Below, piece after piece: positions 36,602 to 46,105 of a stretch of 64,000 bases of DNA. The DNA lies in assembly GCF_030272615.1 (NCBI RefSeq), contig NC_081415.1, positions 104,338,796-104,402,795 on the forward strand. The letters are read 5' to 3'. Position 1 is the stretch's first letter, and every line of letters starts with the position of its first letter. Source of the DNA: Cryptomeria japonica. Taxonomy: Eukaryota > Streptophyta > Pinopsida > Cupressales > Cupressaceae. The position numbers and the translations under genes were made by a program. Below the pieces are notes generated by a model. The model had not been told where the DNA came from and searched no databases. It saw nothing but the letters and a program-made list of their open reading frames with translations.

Positions 36602-36669
36602 ACCACTCGAACCTGCACGCAAAACACAAATCTTTAGTCTCCAAAATTAGGCATAAACTTTAATTTGCT

Positions 36670-37870
36670 TTGGGACTTCGGGGTCCATGGGTCCCGGGCT
36701 AGGCACAAGGGGAGAAGACTCAGAACTCCGGGGCTCCAAGGTTCCGAGGTGTATACAAAAACCATCCGAAACTCCGGGGTTCCGGGCTCATGGAATGGGG
36801 TGTTCCAAAACTCTGGGGCTTCGAGGTGAAACCACTCAGAACTCCGGGGTTCCAGTATGGTGGAATGAAAAGGCACCCCGAGACTCCGGGGATCCGGGGT
36901 TTTGGGGTGACGGACATGAAACCGCCTAAAACCTCGAGGATCCGGGGTTCTGGGATGGTGAAATGAAAAGGCACCCCGAGACTCCGGGGATCTGGGGTTC
37001 TGGGGTGGTGGACATGAAAAGACCCGGAACTCCGGGGTTCTGGAGTAGGTCAAGCCAACCACTCAAAACTCTAGGGTTCTAGGATAATGGAAATGGAAGT
37101 CGCTCGGAACTCTGGGGCACCGAGGCTTCGGGCTTAAAAACTAGGGCATGCAACAAAAACATAGGGACACAAAAACGAAAGGAAAACAAACAAAAAAGAA
37201 AGGAAAGGAAATCTAACCTAGAAATCACAACAAGGGTGAGAAAAATCACCAACCTGGTGAATCGAAATGCCCAAAAACGCCAAGGAAAGCACGGAGGTCT
37301 GAAAGTTCACGACTTGGAGCTAAGGAGGAGGAGCTCTAAATGCACAAAATGAATTTTAAAAGTCCATCATCTATATTTATAGCTCCCCAAACCTGTCTAT
37401 ACGAAGGCGTTAAACACAACCTCAGGACTCTAGGGTCTTGAGCTTCCGAGCTCAACAAAATAAAAAGAACACCCAACCCCAGAACTCCGAGGATCTAGGG
37501 TTCCGAAGTAGGCAAGCAAAGATGACCTCGGGACTTCAGGACTCCGGAGTACTGAGGTCAAAAACAAAAGGGACCTTAGGACTCCAGGGATCTGTGGTTC
37601 CAAGTTCAAAAACAAAAGAACCACCTCGGGACTCCGGGACTCCGGAGTTACGAGGCAGAAAAGAAAAGAGGAGGGGGACCTTGGGACTCCAGGAATCCGA
37701 GGTTTCGAGGTCAAAACCAAGCAAAGGAAAAAAAAAGAGGACCTCAAGATTTTGGGACTCCGGAGTTTTGAGGTCGAAATAGAGAAAAGAAAAGGACAAG
37801 GGGACCTTGGGACTCTGGGACTCTGGGGTTTCAAGGTTGAAAAAGAAAGGAAAAGAAGGAAAGAAAAAGG
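36670..37870. repeat. GC-rich minisatellites in insert C (two blocks)
   Basis: Blocks at about 36670-37130 and 37425-37870, separated by 290 bases of A-rich DNA. Units of roughly 50-65 bases share the core GGACTCCGGGGTTCCG, with AAAAGAAAAG-type linkers in the second block. Long ORFs occur on both strands purely because the repeat lacks stops. The array lies upstream of the minus-strand ORF, the place where L has its hairpin repeats. Confidence 0.85.
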
Positions 37871-38342
37871 GGGGGACCCAAATTTCGATGCAAGGAGACT
37901 AATGGGGAAAATATATGCAAGGCATAACACAACTGTCTATAACTCCCTCCTGTGTATGAAAGGGTGTGTCCTTTCATATGTGCCTTTTGATTCATATATT
38001 TAAAGGGAGTCAGTTTAATAGAGGGGAGGGAGATTTTCATAGAACATCATGGTGTTGTAAGGACTAAAAATCATTTGTACTATGAAAGTCTGTAGGAAGA
38101 AGAAGTACCATTTTGTGCAAGAAATTTGTAATGAAGTATCTACAAGTGCAACTTATGTATGCAATCATTTCCTGAAGGTTAATATACAAGGTTCTCTATT
38201 TATTTTCCAAATATTATGCACACTTTTGTGTTGATGATTATCTTTGTCCTCTTGATAAATATGTGTATAGATTTTCTATGATGTGAATCACATGTTGTTG
38301 CATTAAGTGAAAGATTGAGTTCTTATTATTTGTGTAACACAT

Positions 38343-39601
38343 TGTAAAGCGGAAAAATCGAACCCTAGTCGTTCTCCCCTCCCCAACTTTGAGGAGAGAG
38401 AAGGGAGAGTCACTAGGGTTGATGGTTTTCACTTAGGAGGGACTTTACATTCAAAAGAGGGGTTGAAACCCACAAGATCCAATCCCACGCAATGCAAGAT
38501 TGGATTCTAAATGAGTTTCAAGGGTTAAGACATCAAGGATACCCTCTTTTGTAAAGAATGTAGATAGAATGATTGAACTAGGAATGCATGTAAAGTAGGA
38601 AAGATTCGCTTAAAAACAAAGATAGGGATATGGGATGAAGCTGCGGACCTGGAATTAGCAGTAAAATGTCGAGACGGTGCTGTTCTGCAAATTTGAGCGA
38701 AAGTTGATGGGACAATGGTGCCCGGCATGCACACGGTCCTCCGAAAAATCCGCGAAACGAAGGTGGATCTATTCATCTCTGCACAAGGGTTCCAGATCTT
38801 CAATTACAGCTGCGTACCTGCAACCTACACACAAAAAAGAGAGGACGATTGGGGGGTTAGGGATGAGGGGTTTGCCTTTAGGTCAAACCCCGATTTTGGA
38901 ATTAACCAAGAAATGAGAATGCTGTAAATGTAAATGTTTGTAATGTAAACAAGTACTGATACCTTGTTGTAAGAATGTTTGTATTCTTACATGCGAAGGT
39001 GTAATGTATGTAGTATGTTGTATGTTGTATGTGATCTCTTCTTCAATGGTTGAATCCTTGTCTTTAATGCAACACTTAGCCTTGAATGGAGACTTAGAAT
39101 GCTCAATTGCTTGAAGGAATGCTTGAATGCTTGAATGCTTGAATGTTTTAATATCGTTTCCGCCTTTTGCACACATATGTCCTCCTCCCTTTTTGAGAGA
39201 GGAAATGTAGTTTATATACTTGTCAATTAGGGCTGATAGACTGATTTTCCCGACCTTAGGCCGACCAGGAAACAATATTTTCCAATTTGCAAACTTAAAG
39301 ACCCGAAGCCCCATAAAAGACCGGGCCCAAAATAGGGCCAGGGACCAGGGCGCTGGGCGCCATGGTCCTGGGGGACCAGGGCATTGGGTGCCCTAGTCCT
39401 GAAGGACCAAGGCACTGGGCGCCATGGTCCCACCTCCAGGGACAGCAGGGTGCAAGGAGGATCAGGCCAGGGTGCTGAGAAATGCAGTTTTTGGTGTCGT
39501 AAACAGGTTTCGGGGTCTCCATTTAGGTTCAACGTTGCACTGCCATCGTGAAGACCCAAATGCAGTCAAAATTGCAAGTGTCGCAATTTTTGGACGCTAC
39601 A
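38343..39601. mobile_element. insert F (1,259 bp), probable solo LTR, in the LTR of E
   Basis: Starts TGTAAAGCGG, ends GGACGCTACA, flanked by CACAT at 38338-38342 and 39602-39606. Removing it restores the E LTR (compare 48890). A second copy with its own duplication is at 54605-55777 and a partial third at 63705. No coding content; a GC-rich stretch with repeated GGACCAGGGC lies at 39340-39440. No primer binding site or polypurine tract is seen, so solo LTR is the simplest reading. Confidence 0.8.
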
Positions 39602-40123
39602 CACATATTGAACCTTCATAGCTAATGAGAAATTGTCTCTTGAGTTGATAAGATATTCTATCCACAAAGTGTCATATATATCCCTGGATAGAGGCACTGG
39701 TCTGTTATTGATTTTTCAAGGTTTTGATCTATATGCATTCAAGTTCCTTGATAGAAAAACATTCTTCCCAAATCCTATATGAACTGATCTATGCATATGT
39801 CTTATAGGTCCTGAAAGAAATATCATTTTAATATACATTCACAATCATTTCTTTTCGAGGGCATTTATTTAAAGCACATAATAAAGCATAATTGCAGACA
39901 ACAATTTGCCAGTTTGTAATTTGCTAAAAGGCTTAAATCCACTTTAAATAATCTCTTTTGTGCTTGGGAGTGTGAGGTACACCTACCTAGGTTTAGTGGA
40001 GCCTAAAGTGCAGAGGGAATTAGTCTTTGACTATCCTTGTTCGTTGGTCAAGGTTGATTGGACTGCTTAAGGATTTGGCAAGTGTTTGGGTTTTCCAATA
40101 TGTGGTTTTGGGCACCAACAGAT

Positions 40124-40257
40124 TGGCGGCTTTGCTGGGGAGTTGTCATACATAGTTTGACATTCACCTAGAAGCTCTAGTGTTTTTTCATCAAAGATTT
40201 GATAATTTTTGTTTTCCCCATCCGAGTCACACAACAGATTGGCGACTTTGCTGGGGA
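40124..40257 (+). other. duplicated primer binding site of element E (tRNA-Asp type)
   Basis: TGGCGGCTTTGCTGGGGA at 40124-40141 follows the LTR end, and TGGCGACTTTGCTGGGGA at 40240-40257 repeats it 116 bases later, both preceded by CAACAGAT. Both resemble TGGCGCCGTTGCCGGGGA, the complement of the plant tRNA-Asp 3' end used by Athila/Tat elements. Confidence 0.75.
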
Positions 40258-40472
40258 GTTGTTCAGAAGAAGTTTTCAGAATCTTTGGTAGTTTGTTTCA
40301 GACACTACTGGAGGGAGGATCCCAGAAGATTATTTAAGTTGGTAATATTTTCCTCTTAGGAGGTGGCGAATCTATATTAACAATTTTTTCAGTTGGTGAC
40401 TCTACTAAGGGAGGAAACCCAGAGGGAAATGAGAATTCTTCCCTTTGATAGTAATAGGAAATCTATTACAAA

Positions 40473-41626
40473 ATGTCTCAAAATTGGTTGAGTAAACTAT
40501 TATTTCCAGTGGACAATAGGCCATTGGACCTTAGAAAATTTTCATGTGAGATTGATGATATATTTTTACATTTTGCGCAAGTTATACCAAAATTTATGGT
40601 GAACATAATGAATCAGCAGAGTGGCATTTAAAAATATTCTATTTGTTTATAGAAAACCATGGCATTGATGATGAAGGACAGGTAATGATGCTATTCACCA
40701 TAACATTGAAAGATAGGGCAAGAGAGGAGTACAAATCATTACCCACATAGTGCCTTTCATCATGGAGGGATTTTGACCAATGGTTTTTTCATATCTTTCA
40801 TGATGCAGGTGAGGAAGAGGATGACATCTGCTATGAGCCTGATGGAAACCAAATTTACACTATGGAGGAAGAATCTTGCATTTCTCCTCTGGATACATTT
40901 CTTGACATAGAGAAATAGGAAGATGAATCTACAACACAATTATGTGTGAGGATGTTCAATATATACACAAAAATACCTTCAAACATCAAGCCCTCATTGT
41001 CAGAAAAAATGGAGGAGTTGGGGATTTGTCATGATCCCCAGGTTAGGTTTCTACTTAAAATTATATATGAAAGCATGTTAGAGGAAGAATATAGTGATGA
41101 TCCATTTTCAAATAGCGAAGAAACTATGGGTTTAAATATTGAAGAATCCATACGCATAGAAGCAAATATAAATAATAAAGAGGAAACATTTCTTAGTACA
41201 GAAGAAATTTCTTATCTATTAGAAAAGGAATATGAAAGGTATGTTCAAAAAAATGGTCCAATTTTTTTTCAAATAAAGAAAACTTATTTATTAGGGCACA
41301 TTTAGGGTGTGTTTGATGGAGTAAGTGATGATTCCCAGGAAAATATGTCAAAGGAATTCGTACATGGTGATGAGTATAATAGGGGATGTGTTCCTAGAAA
41401 TAGTTTTTCAAATCTTCAATACAACAAATCTCCAGAGGAAATTGAAGAAAGGTTTCCAAGATATGAATTCTTTTCTAATCAATTTTGTGAAAGAGATATA
41501 CATACATTTTATGCACAGGAGGACGTCTTTGTAGAGGACATTTGTGAAGACATTATTCCAAAAGATAAAGCATGTGATCAACCACAAAAGAGTTTTCTAT
41601 CACAACCCTCCTTTATCACTTTTTGA
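40473..41626 (+). pseudogene. element E gag-like gene
   Basis: ATG at 40473 starts MSQNWLSKLLFPVDNRP. A one-base loss near 40594 shifts the frame; after that one frame runs to TGA at 41624-41626, broken only by TAG at 40748, 40916 and 41303. The stretch AEWHLKIFYLFIENHGIDDE followed by a downstream WRDFDQWFFHIF resembles the gypsy gag domain. The later part is acidic (EDVFVEDICEDIIPKD) and not recognised. No zinc knuckle or protease follows, unlike a normal gag-pol. Confidence 0.65.
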
Positions 41627-42448
41627 TTTGATACAATTCTATTATATAATTTTTGGTTAAACTATTTAAAATGATTGAATAAATGTTATAAAAGAATAAA
41701 AATAATAATAAACACACACACACACTTGGAGAGTATAATTCAAAGGCATTATTTTTATTTTTATTTATTTATTTCTCCCACTCCCAATTATGGCACATGT
41801 TGTAGGAAGAATAAGAAGCTTCTAGAGGAATCTCCACCACCTTGCATGTAACTCCCCCACTAAGTTTAATCAATTTGCATGAGTCCAATATTGGAAAAGA
41901 ATCTCTTTTTTTAATTAAATTCTCTAGATAGTGGAATTGAGGGATTTTTCTTATAAAATTGTATACAAGTTTCAAAGAAGGGAGTTGATTATGTTTTGAA
42001 GGAAATTTCCCAAGTTTTAGTAGTAGGATTTTTTTTGGTAGTCTCATTTTCGTTGCAGGATTTTTTTAAGTTGTTGTTTGAAGGATTTCTCTCAAGTTGC
42101 AAGGAAGGATCAAAAGGATAGCTAGAGGATTCAACATCAAGCTTCAGTAAACTAGGTTCTCTCCTTTTGTCATATGAGAATTTGTATTATCAAAAAATAT
42201 ATAGTTTCTGGATTCTTTCGTTGAATATAGTTTTCTGGAAGAAATCATTTCATAATTGCTAGATAGGAAGAAAATCTATTTTGTTTCCTTAAAGAAATGC
42301 AGTGATATAATTCTTTCTCTTTTTAAATACAAATGCAGATTTCTCTTGCATATTTTATTTGATCTATTTAAAAGGTAGAAAATCAGATTTTTTGCTTTTC
42401 TATTTTCTCTTGAAAACTAGAGATGATATTGAATATAAAAATAAATAA

Positions 42449-42640
42449 ATCTCTCTCTCTATGAATGAATAAATAAATCTCTCTCTTTGTGAATGAATAA
42501 ATAAATCTCTCTGTGAATGAATAAATAAATCTCTCTCTCTGTGAATGAATAAATAAATCTCTTTGTGTGAAGAAATAAATCTCTTTGTGAGTGAAGAAAT
42601 AAATCTCTCTGTGAGTGAAGAAATAAATCCCCCTCTCTGA
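42449..42640. repeat. tandem repeat, 24-28 bp unit, about 7 copies
   Basis: Units of the type CTCTCTCTGTGAATGAATAAATAAAT, later GTGAGTGAAGAAATAAAT. A minus-strand ORF here (LFLHSQRD repeats) is a product of the repeat. Confidence 0.9.
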
Positions 42641-42996
42641 ACATTAGTTGAGAAATAGAATATAAATCCCTCTGTGTGAGCTTTGTATTTCTCAGTATAA
42701 ACATCTTCCTATTTCTTTGATAATCTGTGCATCGTTGGAGCAAATTATTTCTCTGTTATATTTTCATCCCTGGGATTAAGTTGTTATTCTCACTCTTACA
42801 TTAATGTTTTCTTTTTATATATACACATACCTGTTATATACTCTTCTTTTATGTAACTTAATAATCTAGAAATGTAATCCTCATGTGTGTATATATATAT
42901 ATATATATATAATTTATTTCAAACATTAAAATTTATTAAATGTTGCAAGGCGAATATAAATTAGCAACCGCACGGTATTCAAAAATTATTTTGAAT

Positions 42997-43190
42997 GAAT
43001 AACGGATGGCATGCAGGGGTGACGATTATTATAACCACCAGGGGCAGTGATACCCTCCACTACCCCTGCGGTCATTGTCACGGCAATGGCCGCAGGGGGA
43101 GTGGAGGGGCCTGTGGTGTCCACTCAGCCCTGCGGGCTTGCGCATGCAAGACCGCAAGGGTGATGGGACCCGTGGCCCCCACCCCCCCTA
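42997..43190. other. GC-rich patch in AT-rich surroundings
   Basis: About 190 bases with many CCCCTGCGG and GCAGGGG runs that can pair with each other. The surrounding kilobases are strongly AT-rich. No gene. Confidence 0.6.
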
Positions 43191-44401
43191 TTTACTATTA
43201 AAACAAACAATTCGCTTATTTTATTTTTATAGTTAGTTTTTTTTTAATTTATTCATTTTAAATTGCAATTTGGAATTTTAGTAATTACTTTGGGTTAAAT
43301 TTTAATTAATTGCTAATAATTGCTTTAGTTAAAATTTAAGTTAATAAAATTAGGATTATTGTGTAAAAGATTTGAAATTTAATTTTTTTGTCTCAATCCC
43401 TTTGAGGATTTATTGGATTACTTGATTGATGATTTTAGGCTCACTTAAAAACAAATAAGTCTTATTATTATGATTCGATCCAAAATTTCCAAAAGTATAA
43501 ACTAATTGCTCATTTGGAACTAGTAACTCTATAATTAAATATTCTCACGATAGAAGTAAACATTGCTTAATTTTGTATATAAATGACACTATTTTTGCAT
43601 CATGTGTATTACTTATATATTAAATTGCATTCATTGATGAGCAAGTTACATTTCCATTATCTTCATGCAAGTTACATGTTTTTTTTCATAATTGTCATTA
43701 TCATACCATTATATATTAATTAGTTTAGTTGTAGAAGAATGGTAATTCTTTTTTATCAAATGGTACTTGGTTGCCATCGAAGTAGTTAAACTTCGCAATG
43801 TCTAATTATGTACATTCATTTCATGATTAATTTCAAGCATGAGGATTTCATAGCTTCTTAGTTAGAAAACTAAATAAAGGAAGTTGGAAAACCAAAACCT
43901 AGTAGCGTTCGGTATCTACAGTGCCTCTGGGTCATGCTTACGGGTGATGTCGTCGTGTTGAACTACTGCACTTAACGCCTAATAAATTTGCATCAATGAC
44001 GTCTGTGGCATCGTCCCTATAAATCATCAGGGAGTAATAAGGGACACTGGAAGTTAAAATCCAAGTGGCAGGTAATCCCTCTTGGATCGATAATCTAACA
44101 AGATAATCCTTAAATGATTTTACGTCCGTTGAGTTAAACCATAGTAAACCCCCTTTAGGGTTGATTAAGTAAAATGATTTTATGAAATTGATTTAATCTT
44201 GAAGAGATATTGATGATTGACAATTTGGTCAAGGGTGACGCTTATGATAGGTGTTAGGATGTAGTTGTTTTAGGCCACAAACAATAGGCCATCTTGAGCC
44301 TTTGTTTAAGCACTACCACCATGGGTAGCAACCGCAGAGAAACTGTCTAGGATATTGACCCTAGAAAGGGTTGCGTACCCACTAATCAATTTACATCAAA
44401 C

Positions 44402-44475
44402 CATAGAATAGAAAATAGAACTACATACTTTACGCCTTGATCCCGTGTCGAAACGGGTATGTAGGCAGTCTTGGG
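44402..44475. other. LTR R/U5-like hairpin motif
   Basis: Sequence with CGCCTTGATCCCG, a CCCG...CGGG short hairpin and GGGTATGTAGGCAGTC resembles a motif I associate with R/U5 regions of plant Tat-like LTRs. If so, an LTR fragment lies inside E. Weak. Confidence 0.25.
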
Positions 44476-44804
44476 ATTGAGTTGTCCCTAGTACTCAGGC
44501 ATTCGTGGGTGGGGTCTAGGCTTGGTAAGAAGGAGGATTGAGTAAGAATCCTAATTTCAAAGATAATTAAAATGGAAAAAGTGATTCAATGCATACTCAG
44601 AAGGAATCCCATATGGATTCGCTTGACTTCCCAAGGCTTTAAGCCAAATTCTGAGGCAGAATTCAAGCTTGTATTATGTTATTTAATTACTCCTAAGGAT
44701 GGTGACCTCGGTGCACTTCTGTTAGAAGAGTGTAGTACTTAGTGAGTGGCTCAGGACCCGAGTGGTCCCGATGAGTCTAAGTCTCTGGCCAGAGCACCTC
44801 CTAT

Positions 44805-44955
44805 CCTGATTGGATAGATGCCTACCCCGTAAGGGTAGATGCCTATCCCGTATTGGATAGATGAAATCTTATGTCCCGTATGGATAGATGCCTAACCCAT
44901 ATGGTTAGATGCTCATCCCAGATGGATGAATGCCTAATCCAAATGGATGGATGCC
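44805..44955. repeat. degenerate 22-27 bp tandem repeat
   Basis: About six variants of GGATAGATGCCTA-ACCCGTAT. Confidence 0.8.
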
Positions 44956-45013
44956 CAGAGTATGCGATTGAATCAAACACAAATGATTAAATTAAACAAA
45001 AAAAAAAAGAAGA

Positions 45014-45568
45014 ATGGTCAGTTTTGTTGAGTTAATTTCTGGTGGGTTATTACATTTTCATGAAGGTATGCATAAATTTTATACTCATCCATTGTGTGGA
45101 GAAGTAGAAGAAAATATGCATGAAAATAATTTTGCAAATGTAGTATACACAAAGACTATAAAAGAGAATATGACAATATTGTGCCATAAGCAGGATGAAA
45201 TATTTTTGCAAAATAGTCATGAGGATAATATATGCCCAAATCTATTATATGCTAAAAGTGAAGTATTTCCTCAAGGTTTGGATAATACTCTGAGAGAAGG
45301 GAATTATAAATAAAATCTACCACAAAGGTTCTCTCTCAAAAATAATGTCTAAATTTTTTCAATTTTTCACTATGATAAAATGATATGTGAAAAGGGTTCC
45401 TATGTGTGCCCTATTTTCCTAGTTAAAGGAAATGAAATATTTTGCCAAAATAAAGAGGGTAAAAATGAAAAATATAGATTACAATTGGTAAAAATGCAAA
45501 AATATAGATTACAATTGGAGAGGAGTAAAGCATTTGGAATGCTGCAGCAAGGGTTGTGTGGAGCCTAA
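45014..45568 (+). pseudogene. post-gag ORF remnants of element E
   Basis: Two short plus-strand ORFs, 45014-45313 (99 codons) and 45380-45568 (62 codons), with asparagine- and glutamate-rich sequence and no recognised domain. Character is like the acidic tail of the gag gene at 41309-41626, so they may be the far end of the same ancestral gene separated by the long non-coding insert. 45569-46105 has no clear gene. Confidence 0.35.
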
Positions 45569-46105
45569 TGTGGATATTTCATTGGGAGATCCAAATATTT
45601 TTCAAGGAAGAGGAAGTGGAGAGACTTTTATTTTCCCTCCAAATAATATTGCACAATTGGAAAATACATTTCAAGGTAAAAAGGATATTTAAATTTATGA
45701 TTTTAAAATCCTCTGTGAAAATTACACCCATGTAAAAATTATGTATAGTGAGGTTCATTTATTATCTTCAAGAAAGGAAGCATATGATGAAACATTAGGG
45801 GTTTTCATTTGAATGCAAAGAGCAATGGAAAGATGAGTATAAGGTTAAAAATAATAAAACACAATTTGCACCAAGATGTGAGTGTAATTACTTATTTGTA
45901 AACCAAGTAATATTAATGAAATGCATTTGTGAGAAATGTGATAAAATAGAGAAGAGGATTATAAATGTTGAGGGAAGTGAGAGTAATATATTCAGAAAGT
46001 TCACATGGTTACAGAACCAGAGTCAAGTGTATGACAGAGGGAAGAAATGATGTAAATTTCTGGGGGCCTGGGGCCACCAAATTTTATTCAAATAAAAACC
46101 CCTTC

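Larger units (their letters stand above)
31971..37929 (-). mobile_element. insert C in the LTR of E, carrying a relative of the L large ORF
   Basis: 5,959 bp, plus-strand ends TGTTGATGGG...GGCATAACA, flanked by CAACT at 31966-31970 and 37930-37934. Removing it restores continuity with the 3' LTR of E at 48482. Content on the minus strand, in order: GC-rich minisatellites (37870-36670), a decayed large ORF (36601-32976), then a non-coding end with a purine run (plus-strand 32180-32200). I find no pair of LTRs, no primer binding site and no pol motif. TG...CA ends with a five-base duplication suggest LTR-type integration; the rest of the structure is unresolved. Confidence 0.8.
29614..40120 (+). 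repeat. 5' LTR of element E, split by inserts C and F
   Basis: LTR pieces are 29614-31970, 37935-38342 and 39607-40120, together about 3.28 kb. From 29797 on they match 46106-49404 in order. The first 182 bases have no match at the 3' LTR, whose start seems deleted; the 3' LTR has about 130 bases near 47341-47470 absent from the matching spot near 30990. Confidence 0.88.
41627..45013 (+). other. long non-coding part of element E
   Basis: 3.4 kb without a supportable gene. It contains a 24-28 base tandem repeat, a (TA)n run at 42891-42910, a GC-rich patch, a region with an LTR-like hairpin motif and a degenerate GGATAGATGCCTA repeat, all listed separately. It may itself hold an inserted element, but I could not define ends. 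Confidence 0.5.

Noticed and set aside
36634-37930. Several ORFs of 80-166 codons on both strands
   Set aside because: They lie in the GC-rich minisatellite, occur in many frames and consist of repeat-encoded Pro/Arg/Ser phrases.
38387-39621. Overlapping ORFs on both strands in insert F
   Set aside because: No family features, frames conflict, and the second F copy does not keep them.
41769-42047. Minus-strand 92-codon ORF with a leucine-rich, NBS-LRR-like look
   Set aside because: Only a few LxxL phrases, no NB-ARC or TIR context and no continuation; composition alone could give this.
42459-42743. 94-codon minus-strand ORF with LFLHSQRD repeats
   Set aside because: Product of the 24-28 bp tandem repeat.
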